Source: Wolfiporia cocos (lineage: Eukaryota; Basidiomycota; Agaricomycetes; Polyporales; Phaeolaceae). Taken from it: 64,000 nucleotides of DNA. The notes beneath the pieces are model-generated. The model had not been told where the DNA came from, searched no databases, and saw only the letters and a program-made list of their open reading frames with translations. Where the stretch lies: contig JACCLO010000002.1 of the NCBI GenBank assembly GCA_029448655.1, positions 4,464,001-4,528,000 on the forward strand, given 5' to 3'. Both the position numbers and the translations under genes were made by a program. Below are positions 22,201-32,825 of the stretch, one piece after another (positions within the stretch are counted from its first letter, which is position 1; every line of letters begins with the position of its first letter).

Positions 22201-23165
22201 TTTGAGGACAGATGAAAAGGCTTCTTCGGCATGGTCCAGGGAGCCATATCTGTCATACAAAATTCCGATGCCGTACCAGAGCTTCGGGTCCTCCTGTAAA
22301 CAAAGCCGCGTTGTCAGCGGAGCGCGCGGCGGAAATCACGAGACGGACCTTGGGGTTGGGCAGGAGGTACAGCGCCTGCTGGTACGCCGCATAGGCTTTC
22401 TGCAGATCGTCCTGCATCAGGTAGCAGTGCCCTGCACACGCGTCAGGCGGCCGCACGGAGACGGCAAGCGAGCAACGCACCGAGGGCACTCCAGACTTCG
22501 CCATTGTCCTGCTGCATGTTGATGACGCGCTGGAAATAGTCGACGGCCTGCCGCGCTATCAGCACCGATCGAATGAGGTAATCCGGATTAAGACGCTGCG
22601 GCGCCTCGCCGAGCTAATCGGCAGGACAGGGGCGTTGCCGCCGCCAGCGGGTTCTCAGAAGGGTCTACGCACCTTCGGATAATTTTCCTTGATCCGAGCG
22701 ATACCAGCGACTTGGGTTAATCCGGATAGGGAGTGCGGGTTGTGACGCAGCGCGTTCTCGTACGCGGACAGCGCGTGCTCCAGGTTGCCCATCTGCTCGG
22801 CGACCCGACCTGCGCGTGATCCGGTGAGCGCCCGTCAGTGCGAGGCGCGCGGGGGACGCACCAATCAGGAGCCACGTCTGTTCGTTCGCCTGCGCGAGCT
22901 TCTGGATGGACGCGGGCACGGCGACGCCGTTGGGGACCGCGCTGGACATCGCCTGCGGGGAGACGAGGGACGGCGGCGGGTGGGCGGCGGGGCCGGGGTG
23001 CGGCTGCGGCGGGGTGGGCCCGGCGGTGCCGTTGAGATGGGGCGGGTGGGCCCCGAGGAGGTGGGCCGGCGGGGGCGGGGGGAGGGAGTGGGCGTGGTGG
23101 GGGGCGTGCGGGTCGTGAAGGCGGATGTCGCGGTCGGACTGGCGGGGGGTGTGGCGGAGGGACAT
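19268..23165 (-). CDS. CYC8: TPR corepressor Cyc8/Ssn6
   Basis: Cyc8 pairs with Tup1 as a general transcriptional corepressor. The N-terminus MSLRHTPRQSDRDIRLHD (23165) leads into a Pro/His-rich stretch. Tandem TPRs follow, split over eight or so short exons: QKLAQANEQTWLLIG, HALSAYENALRHNPHSL, AVDYFQRVINMQQDNGEVW, GHCYLMQDDLQKAYAAYQQA, EDPKLWYGIGILYDRYGS, IWFQIGHVFEQQRD, GWLYHQDGSTFQNQEVAI, SWYLLGRAYMAGQKYNKAY, then GRNPTFWCSIGVLYFQINQY. The last exon alone (from about 21710) encodes the final TPRs and about 650 residues of low-complexity Pro/Ser/Arg sequence with Lys/Arg clusters near KKERKRRPPQKRVKEE. One intron of about 115 nt (near 22550-22670) could be misread as coding; family alignment places it between ENYPK and AVDYF. 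Confidence 0.93.
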
Positions 23166-26113
23166 GGTGGGCCCGGGAGGGCGAGCGATGCACGTGTGGA
23201 CGGGGAGCAGGCAAAAGGAGATGCGGGCGGGGACGAGAGGTATATATGTCCCCGCGAGATCAGGCCCATGGAGATCACACATCAGATCTCGCTCGCGAGT
23301 CCGATCCACATCTCGTGTGGGCACGGAAGCTCGCCTGCTGGATACCGCCTCGTGCCTGCATTCCGCATTCGGCGCACGCACTTCTCGGCGACTTTCGCAT
23401 CGAGATCCAGATCCACTCGTCCTTCCCCATGCCCCCCATATCCGGCACGTCCCCATCCGAGCCTATCTGCGGCGCTTCCCCATCGGGTGCGGTGCATCTC
23501 TTCCCTGCCGCCACGGCCCGCCCGCCTGTCACCTGCGCCACCGTCTCACTAGCCCAGCTGTCCCGCGTATTCGTTCTCTCAATCCGATAGACGCCCTGTG
23601 GATCGACCACTTGGCGGCAGCCGATCGCCATCGCAGCCCTCCCTCGGAGCGCCGCCACCGCCCCATCACGCCCCATCACGCCGCTTACGCCCGCCACGCC
23701 CCGCCGCGCCCCCGCACCGCTCGCTGCGCCCGACTCCGATCACGACAGGGTGGCCGCCGGGCGCGTCCAAATTGCCGAGGACGCGCGGCGCGCGATCGCA
23801 TCTTCGATCGGCGCGCGGGCGGAGAAACAGCGACCCTGGCGACGCTGAGGTCATCTGGGCGCGCCCAGGCCGGGCGGCGGCAGCGGGGCCGCTAGAATCG
23901 TTCTGTAATTTTAGCTTAGGTGCGCAGAATCCCAGCGCGCTAGCGCCCCGTGCCTGGTGATCGCCACCGCAGGCAGTAAACTTTGCCTCTGCACGCATTC
24001 GGACGGCGCCTATGGCGCGGGCGTGCTTCGCCCGCGGCCGCGCGGCGCACACCGGCCCCCGATGCGGTGCGCTGCGAGTGTGGGAGTGCGAAGGCGGCGT
24101 GAGCGTTCTGCCCGCCGGTTCTCCCGGGCACGCTGTGGCTTACACGCCAGTGCGCCATGACGCGCCGACGTGCCCGGATCCGGCAGTCACCCCGCCGTTG
24201 CTGCACGACAGATCTCGATCCCGTGTGTTGCGTGTTGGCTGATCGGGCAGCGCAGGCGCAGGGTGATGGTGGCGCGCATCAGCTGCGCCAGCGACGCGCG
24301 TGCGAGTGATGCACCAACGAGCGTGATCGCGACAAGTCGGCATCTCCCCAGGCGCCGTGCGGGCATCTCTGCAGGCGCCGTATCAGCCCCACCCATCATC
24401 ATGCGTTTCAACGCGTCGACGAGCTGGTAGCGCGCGGCGAATTTGAGCTGCCCCGCGCAGGTGACCGACTGCGCGCTGCCTCTCCGGATCCTGTGTTATG
24501 CGGCCCACGCAAGGCAGCCGGCACCGCAGCGGTGGGCCCGGCCAGGGTCCGGGCGCCGACTCATCCTTCATCCTCATCCGCCGCGCACCGCAGAAGGAAC
24601 TCTGCTGCCAGCTTAGTAACCAGCTGCGCTAGCCGGCGCTTAAGAAGGCGGACGCGGCGGATATCCACCGAGTGCAGTTTTCATTTTCCATTTCGAGTCT
24701 GATCGTGATTTTGCCATTTGCTGTGTGATAGCCCTTCATTTAACGTGTGCTCCGTTCTAGACGAGAACCTAGCGCAGCATGCGGGCGACTGGATGACACG
24801 GAGCACCGCACCCCATCAGAGAGACCAGGCACTACTATGGAGAGATGTGTCGGAGCGTGGAGCGGGTCGACACCTGCCGAGGACCAAGTCCCTCAAATGA
24901 ACCTCTCCATACCCGGAGTCACAGCAAACGCGCGAATCGCGGCCGTAGAAGCGTCAGATGTTATTCATACAGAAGCACCGTTGACTCATATGCCATCCGT
25001 ATACACCCCTCGCCGCATACGCGCATCCAGAACCTCATAGCCCACATTTAAACCTCCCGGGAACGACGAAGGCGGGTGTCCGTCGACTCGATCCGTCTCC
25101 GTGTGCGTGTGCACGGAGCCAGCGTGCACGCGAATCAGAATGCACGGCTGCGTCTTCGCGCGCAGGCAGGACGATCGCTACGCGCCGGGCGCGATAACGG
25201 GCCGCGCGCTGATTCGCCCCGCAAAGGCTCCGCAGACACCGCGCTGCTGCCTGTGCACGTCAGCCACGATCGTGCGTGGGACGTGCTTCGCTTCGGACGC
25301 GGCGGAAGCAGGCAGCCGGCTGGGCGGATAGGCAGATAAGGGGGCGCCGGGCGGCTTCGGTGCTAAAAACGATCAGCAGCATCGATGCGGACGAAGCTCG
25401 CGCTCGCGAAGCCGCGCCGGTGCGCAGCGGCGCCAGAAACGGCAGTCCGTGACGGAAGCGCAGGACGCAGCACGGGCAGCGATGGCTTCCGCAGAAGCGA
25501 TAGCTATCAGAGTCCGCCTGGCGAGCACGCATCATGCGGCGTGCGTGCTCGTCTCAGCGCGGCACGGGCAGCTGGCTGTGAGCGAATGGCCGTGCGCGAG
25601 CTCCGTCGCGCGATCGGATCACGCGCGCGGAGATGGACGCAGGTGGTGGAAGCGGCGCACGTCTTCTGGTGCACACCACGAGCATACGAGCCGCAGACGC
25701 GGCGGTGCACGAGGACGGCGTGCTGGCGCTGTCACTTCTCCGCGGCGTTCGCGACTGATCGCACCAGAATCAGCTGGGAACGGCCCAGGTACGGCTGAAA
25801 AAAAACTACAAGGCCCGTTCCGCCGTTGTCGTGCCCCATCTTGTCTACCAATGGGAATATGATTGTTGATCAAGAGGCGGACGTTGACAGTCGCGATGGC
25901 AAGCGGCCTCGTGTGTGTTGTGCAATGACAGCAATCACTGCACAAATACAAATGCAAATTACGACAGGCGCCGCCGTGACGATGAGTGCGTGACGTCACA
26001 CCGACGGTTCCGACAGATTCTACAGCTCTGCCACGGCACGCAGACACCGACCTCACCTCACCAACCTCACACGAGCACGCTTAGGACAGCGTCGGGCTGA
26101 AGAGCACGCCACG
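23166..26113. other. GC-rich intergenic region
   Basis: The 2.9 kb between the CYC8 start and SERF are very GC- and CpG-rich, so long open frames appear in nearly every frame as a composition effect. Bases 24660-25060 and 25800-26000 are less GC-rich. No domain or splice-supported conserved protein is visible. The sequence must contain the CYC8 promoter at its left and the SERF promoter at its right. Confidence 0.5.
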
Positions 26114-26544
26114 ATGACCCGTGAGTCGCCTCCTTCCTCGTGCAGACAACCGGCGCGATTCACCGGAGACCGTCGCGCGTGCCGCCGGTGACCGCCAGGG
26201 GGCAACCAGCGGGAGACGGACCGCGCGCGCGCACAGAAGAAGGCCGCCGCGGCGAAGGGCAAGCCGAAGGAGAGCGCGGCGACGCTGCAGCAGCGCCGGG
26301 AGAAGTGAGTGCGCCGCCTTTGTCCGCGGCCGTGCGCTACGTGCTGACGGCGCCCGCGGCGTGCACAGGGACGCAGAGATCCTGCGCCAGAAGCAGAAGG
26401 TGCGCACACTCTCGGGCCCCGTACGTTGCGGCGCAGCGGCGGGGGCAGCTGCCACGCCATCGGCTGACGCGCGCGCTCTTGTTGCAGAAAAAGGAAGAGG
26501 AGAAGGCGGCTGCAGCGGCGGGCGGCGGGGGCGCGAAGAAATAA
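26114..26544 (+). CDS. Small SERF/4F5-family protein
   Basis: A 66-residue, highly basic, disordered protein of the SERF (4F5) family; animal SERF proteins change amyloid aggregation. Four exons: 26114-26120 (ATGACCC), 26199-26304, 26369-26399 and 26488-26544. The product begins MTRGNQRETDRARAQKK, continues GKPKESAATLQQRREK and DAEILRQKQK, and ends GGGGAKK. MTRGNQR and the DAEI-QKQK block are family hallmarks. The first exon is only seven bases, with the start codon separated from the rest by an intron, so gene finders would easily miss it. Surrounding sequence on both sides is gene-free. Confidence 0.9.
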
Positions 26545-29500
26545 CACCCGTGCTGGCGGGGGAGCGGCCCCTCGCTCTTGTTCTGGGCCCGACGCCACCG
26601 GGAGCGTCGGCATCATGCGCGATGTATTGCTGTGATCTGTCTATCATTCTGTCGTCTTTATCCGTCATTTTCCCTGGGGCGCCTCGAGCACGGCAACGCT
26701 GTTGTGTGGCTTAGCACATATTGTGCCACAAGGACGCGATCGTGGGATCACGCGCGCAGTGACGGGCACTTATCAGGCGGAATAGCCCCGCATCTAGCGC
26801 CAGATGCGAGACGTGTAATGAACTTCGTGTTCGGGGCGCCAGCGTAAGGGTCTTGATATTGATTGTCGTGCCGGCGTTTTATACTACGGACACTCAAATG
26901 CCAGGCTCGTACGACTGACAGCGAAATGATTCTGGCGCAGGGATAGCGCGGCAATCTCGCTACGTAACGCTGCGAGCCTAATCCTCCGTCGGCGGGCATG
27001 CGCCAGATTCCCGTGCACCATATATTCTCTGCATTCCCAAACTCGCACAGAACACAGCTGTCAGTTAGGGTCGCAGGCTTCCCGGACGCCTCACGCTTAC
27101 AAGGACGGTAGCCAGGTAACGTCAGCGCATCCCCTTCGGGCAATGCCATCTCGCCCCGTCACCCCACTGTGCATCACAGCGCCGCGCCGAGCCAACGCGC
27201 GTGCGAAGCGGAGGACCGGGCCCTCCCGCGGGGAAGGGCGCGCTGCGCGCCCGAACGAGGCAAGCCGGCCCACGCCCGCGGGCGCCGCCACGCTGCGCTG
27301 GCTCACGCGGGAATAATGCGGCTGCGATGCGCGCAGGGCCCTTCCCCTTCGACGTGCGTCGTGGCGGCGGCAGAAGCGCCAGGGTCCCGGATGCGCTGCG
27401 CCCGAACGGGGGCGTGCCGCGCGGACCCTCGCCTTCCCGGCGCGTGTCCGCGCGATGGGGTGCTGCGGGGCGGCCCGCGTGCAGCCCGTCGTTCCCCCGC
27501 TGTCGCTCGCGAATTGCAGGGCGTGCACGTGTGGGCGACGGCGGCGAATCCGCATGGTGGATCGGCGAGGCCCCCGGCGTGCGCGCGGGCTGGGCCGCTT
27601 CTGCTCTGATGGGCCGCAAGCCGCGGTGGAACAGAAGAGAAGAAGAGAAGGCGGAGCGCGGGCCTGGGTGCACAGGCCGGGCGCGGCGCACGCAGCGGGC
27701 GGAGATCCGCAGCGGGACGGGGATCTGACGCGGCAAGCAGACTAAGTGGCAGAACCTTGCCGGGCTCGGTCGGCGTGCATGTCCAACTCGGGCACATTGA
27801 CAGCGGGTGCCCCGATCCATCGTAGAGGCGCGTCTGGAGGATCATCGACGCGAGGAGCCGAGGGTCCGGGCCCGAAGCGGTGGGCTGGCTGCCGCAAGCG
27901 GCGAAATGAATTGCTCAGGGCGATCGCGCGAAAAAGCCCCAAGTCAAACGGTGCGCCTTTTTTAGACGCACCGTTCCCTCGCACGTTTCTACGCGAAAGA
28001 GGCTTCTGCGAAAGGGGCTGCCCGCGCTACGGTTCCCGCGTGCATATGTCACTCGCCGTGGGCCAAGGCCATCTGCATCGAGATCTGTTGCGCTTCTGGT
28101 GACGGCGTGACCGCATTCCATACCAAGTAGAGTTGCCTGGATTTGTGTGTGGCGCGGTCAGATGGCGCCTGTGGCAGACGCCGTGCGCTGTGTCCGAGGA
28201 CATGGACGGTGATCCGTGCCGCTGCTGTCGCATTCTGCCGTGCGCGGCTGCTTGCTCAATGCCACCCCCGAACGGGCAGATGGCCTGCGTGCGACAGAAC
28301 GCGTGCTGCGAGAACGGAGGCGTCTTCGGACGAAGCTGCGGGCGCGCGTGCAATCTCCGGTCGCCCGAGCGGGTGCTGCGCTGCGAAGCCGAAGCCGCGT
28401 CTTCGCTTCGCCGATGCTCTCCCGGCGTGCACCGTCGCGGAGTCTCCCAGCTGCCCGCAGGAACTATCAATCGATGGAAGCGCCGCATAACCATAACGTC
28501 TCCAATCTAGATCAAGCCTAATTCCTGGATGCACATCATCGATGCATCATCGTTGGCGACCCCGCGGCGAACCGGATCGCTGATGCACCGCGCGAACCGG
28601 GTCGCTGCTGTACCGGGTCGCACGCTGCCGACATCGCGCGCGAAAGTGGGAGCACGACCCCGGGTGTGCGGCGCAGTTCTCGAGCCGCCCTCGTCAGCAC
28701 GGGCGCACTAGTCTGCTTCTCGCCTGCCCCATCCTTGATTGAGCCTGTTCACACAGGGTGGGCGGAGCATCCGGCCTGAGAACACTTCGTCAGCTGGGCG
28801 GATATAGCCTACTCGCGCACTATGACGGAGGCAGCGCCTGTGCGCACGGATGATGTGATAGCGCGTAGCTGCTTCCACCCATCCTCAATCGTTCCTGCAA
28901 CGCTCGCATCCGGGCTGTTTGTGTGCGCAGAATCGCAGACGAGCCTGGGCCCGGATGCGGCTCACGCAGATCTGCAGCCGCCTGGCGGTCTCTGCATGGC
29001 GGCGCGGCTAAGCGGCCGCGACGCGTGATCTGGGGTGCGGCCGCTGGATGTTGCGAGCATCCACCGCAGCGCACTCCGGGCGCATGTGAAACCAGCACTG
29101 GCCGACCGCATTGCTGCCACAGGCGACGCATGTGGCGCACGCCCTGGCTGCGAGGATCTACGCGGCCTAGTCAGCTGGATTGATGTGGATAGTCCGCTAT
29201 AGGCTCGGGCACTGTGATCGCATCCACATCTTCGAACGGGGCAGGGACGCGCCAGAAGTCCAGCGGCTGCATCTCACAGGCCATCTCGGGAGCTAGTCCC
29301 TCGGGCCCTTTCATCTTGACGCCGGCGTGTATCCGTCTTGTGATCATCGCCGCAGACGCCACTATAGGCCGCGCTTGGAGGCGATGAGATATCGAAGCCG
29401 CGCAGTGGATATCACCATTTCAAATGCGTGAGATCGTGATGCTTCGCTGCAGCTGGGCCTAGCCAGAATTTGCAGGCCTCGCGAAATTGAGTATGGTGCG

Positions 29501-29828
29501 TTCTTTGAATGGTGCTGCGTCCTATTGAGTCGTCTTCACATGCGAAGCCGCGGTCCAGCTATCTACCATCGCACCCAGCCGGTGACAGCGCCGCGATGCG
29601 ATCTGCCCACCGTTTGACATCACAGGCTGATGCGAACTCGTTCCACAATACATAAGTCCATCAGCACCACCCACCTGCCTCCTAATGCATTCGTGCGAAC
29701 TTGGACGCGGGCCAACGCGGTGGGCCCGGGCGGAGGAAGCTCATGCCGTCGTCACACAGAAGGGTCGACTCTCGCTAAGACGCGATTTGCCGCACATCGA
29801 TTGCGCACGTATGGACGTTCACATGGGC
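26545..29828. other. 3.3-kb GC-rich intergenic region
   Basis: Between SERF and CLPP. Long overlapping open frames (for example 232 codons at 27122-27820 minus and 175 at 27201-27728 plus) are Arg/Ala/Pro/Gly-rich in every frame and match no family, so I treat them as artefacts of GC content. A hairpin at 27947-27975 is the only discrete structure noticed. Confidence 0.5.
27947..27975. repeat. Perfect 9-bp hairpin with T-rich loop
   Basis: AACGGTGCG (27947-27955) and CGCACCGTT (27967-27975) pair perfectly around an 11-base loop that contains six T residues. Isolated; no function assigned. Confidence 0.55.
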
Positions 29829-30971
29829 TCACGCAGCGGCGTCCAGCTTCGGCCGCTTCTCCAGCACACTGTCCACTATACCAAACGCGAGTGCTTCCTG
29901 GGCTGTGCAGGGGAGCGCGCGGCCCATCAGCACGCGCGCGAGACGTCCGCACCCAGGCCGCACACGCACCGGTCATGAAGTAGTCGCGCTCGAGCGCCGT
30001 CTCTGCGCGGCGCGCACGGGTCAGCACGCGTGTCTCCCCGGATGAGCGAGCGGGCACGGGACGCACCGAAGCGCGCGACGCCGTCGGCGACGCTCTCGCC
30101 GTCCCTCCCGCAGTGCCGCTGGTAGATGCTCGTGAGCAGCTGCCGCACGCGCAGGATCTCCTTCGCGTGGATCGCGATGTCCGACGCCTGCCCCGAGGCG
30201 CCGCCCGAGGGCTCTGTGGGCGCGTCAGCGCGCGCACCAAGCGCGAGCGCGACACGCACGGTGGATCATGATCGTCGAGTGCGGGAGCGCGTGGCGCTTG
30301 CCCCGCGCGCCGGCGGCGAGCAGGAGCGAGCCCATCGAGCACGCCTGCCCGACGCAGTACGTGTGGATCGGCGAGGAGACGTACTGCGCGCGCGAGCTCA
30401 GTCCCCGCGCGGCGCGCGCCCGGAGCGACGTACCTGCATCTACATCGGCATGCGTCAGCGTTGCTCGCGCGCGCCGCGGCGCCACGCACTGTGTCGTAGA
30501 TGGCTAGCCCGGCGGTGACGCTCCCGCCGGGCGAGTTGATGTAAAGGTGGATGGGCTTCGACGCCTCCTCCGCCTCTAGGAAGAGCAGCTGCGCCACTGT
30601 CAGCGCAGAGTCGGTGTCCCGTATCTTCGGTGCATGCGTGAATGGTGTCAGTGTACTCCGATAGCACTAGGACTCACCGGGCCGTACAACATGATCACCC
30701 GTTCCCGCAAGAGCCTCGAAAATATGTCATAGCTGCGTTCTCCTCGTCCCTGAGCATCACGTCAGTCATATGGCCTGCGATAGTGTACCTTCCAGATACA
30801 GACAGTCTGCTCGATGACAATGGGAACCAGCGACGCTATCGATGGCGGCAGTGGCGGCGAAGACCAGTCGGCTGCCCAAGGATGGACACAGCGGTGATTG
30901 AGCGGTGCTTGACGAGTCGCCGCGCGTGCAGCAGAGAGCATCGACTCTTTCAAGACTCTGAGACTCGCCAT
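29829..30971 (-). CDS. Mitochondrial ATP-dependent Clp protease subunit ClpP
   Basis: ClpP is the tetradecameric serine protease of the mitochondrial matrix, working with Clp[21 protein letters not shown] at the start (30971) is Arg/Ser-rich without acidic residues early on, fitting a mitochondrial presequence. Spliced exons give [64 protein letters not shown], then [15 protein letters not shown] (active Ser in the SMG box) and [19 protein letters not shown] (active His). [11 protein letters not shown] carries the expected active Asp, and the end is [17 protein letters not shown]. The catalytic triad is intact. At the junction [14 protein letters not shown] the usual two residues 'MQ' appear to be missing, or that junction is misplaced. 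Divergent from BRL1. Confidence 0.93.
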
Positions 30972-31244
30972 GTTCCTCGAATGAGCTCAATCACAGCAAC
31001 AATATTTCAGTCAAGTTGATCGCGACTTAGGACGTCACGCCCGAAAAGCAGCAATGCCGATCGCGCCCACGTGACACACGCGTTCAGCGTCTCCCGTCTC
31101 CACCCTAGCTTGCTCTGCGGACGACGTACGGTTGTTCTGTTAGTGCTCTGTACTCTTGATTGGCCATGCTCTGAAAGAACACTGCATATTGGCTGTCGTA
31201 ACTCGCTGCACCAAGCTCAAATCACTATCTCGGGGAACGGCACT
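30972..31244. promoter_or_regulatory. Divergent promoter region, CLPP/BRL1
   Basis: 273 bases separate the two start codons, so both core promoters and leaders must lie here. No specific site was identified. Confidence 0.5.
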
Positions 31245-32825
31245 ATGTCTTTCAAGCGGTTCACTGTACGGTCCACGGAGACACCCATGGACTTTGAATT
31301 CACGTCGCGACCGAGCAGCTTATCAAAGCCCGTGTGGGCCACAAATGGGGAGGACACAAACACATCGCGAAAACGTGAGCATTTCTGCATCTTCATGCAT
31401 TGCCCATTAGGTCCGCGGGAGATCAGGAAAAGCCACAGTGCTGTGGCTCGGCGCAACAGGCCCCGGATTCAATGCTATGGCTCTGGCTCCTCTTGATCGG
31501 ATGTCGGACTAACCTCCCCCCCCCGACAGGGCCGCTGGCAGACGCAAATACGCCCGCACCCGCACTCCCCGCATCCCCCAGCACGTCCGACATCCCGCAC
31601 TTCGGCAGCTGCTCCAACACGCCATTCCTCTTCCAACAGCCCGCGCCACAATCGCCGCACACGCCCGCGTGGGCACCGCCCCCGCACTTCTCTGCTGCCA
31701 AGGCGTTCCCGCAGCCGGAGCCCAAGGATGTGGACATGCTCGAGTCCAGCCCGCCCAAGCCCGCCCAAGCGCCACAAGCCAAGGAGGACCAGGGCGAGGC
31801 GGGCGGAGAGCGGGCTGTGGCCACGGGCGCGATGCGCCGAGTGTTCAATGCGCGGCAGAGAGCGAAGGAACGCGGTCGTGTGGCGCGCGGCAGGAGCAGA
31901 GCGGCCGACCAGGAGGAGAGCGATGATGATGATGGAGGGCGCGAGGACCGAGGCAGGATCTCCCCGGTGACGCAAAATACGTCCAATCACTACACCCTGA
32001 ACATGCCTGGACCGGCCGCACCCCAGTCGGATATACCCTACGTCCTATTGGGCTATCTGCAGTTCTTCTTCAACTTGTCGCTCATCCTCGTGTTCCTCTA
32101 TCTCCTCATTCAGTTCATCCTGACCGTTCAGCGGGATGTCGAGCAGCGGATCGCCGAATACTCTATGGGTAAGGGTCCTTCGATCTAATTTCCATATGGC
32201 TAAATAATGATAATTGTAATTTGGGGCCCTGTCCAGACATTGTCCAGGAAATCGCGCAGTGCGCACTGCATTACAAGACAAATCTATGCGTCTCGAATCC
32301 CATTCCGGCAATGACGCACCAATGCGCAGCATGGGAAACCTGCATGAACCGCGACCCGTCCAAGGTGGGACGCGCGAAGGTCGGCGCGGAGCTGATCGCA
32401 GAGGTTGTCAACGGCTTCGTCGAGCCCATCAGCTGGAAGACATTGGTCAGTGCCACCCTGCATGCTCCGCTTCCTCTCTGACGCCGATGCCCGGATGTCC
32501 GCTCCGCCGACGTCCCCATACTGCTGCGCTGCTCTCACAGGCGTTCACGCTGACATCGCTCGCCTTCCTGACCGTGTTCATCAACGCCCTCCTCTCGCTT
32601 TACCGCGCGAGAATCAACCCTGCCACGCACCCGGCGCCCGCGCTCCACCCCGCTGCCATCCCATCTTTCCCGATCGCGCCGCGTGCGCCGTATGCACAGC
32701 ATTACATACCCCCGCCACCGGACTGGGGTAGATCCTGGGTTACGGCGGCCACGGAGGATGAGTCCGCGGAGAACGCGTCGCGCCGACGGCGGCTTGAGAG
32801 CGGTGCGGCAGAGAAGATCAGGTAG
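31245..32825 (+). CDS. BRL1: Brl1/Brr6-type nuclear envelope membrane protein
   Basis: Brl1/Brr6 proteins are integral membrane proteins of the nuclear envelope needed for nuclear pore assembly and lipid balance. Exon 1 (31245-31374) starts MSFKRFTVRSTETPMDFEF. An intron of 155 nt leads to exon 2 at 31530, joining as SRKR-PLADANTP. A disordered Pro-rich and then acidic/basic region precedes the conserved domain: YVLLGYLQFFFNLSLILVFL (first membrane span), then QEIAQCALHYKTNLC, THQCAAWETCMN, and AFTLTSLAFLTVFINALLSL (second span). The two conserved Cys pairs (CALHYKTNLC and HQCAAWETC) are the disulfide pattern of the Brr6-like domain. The tail ends ESGAAEKIR. Confidence 0.92.

Noticed and set aside
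27122..27845. Long overlapping frames (up to 232 codons) on both strands
   Set aside because: GC- and CpG-rich DNA lacks stop codons in most frames; translations are Arg/Ala/Pro-rich without any conserved motif.
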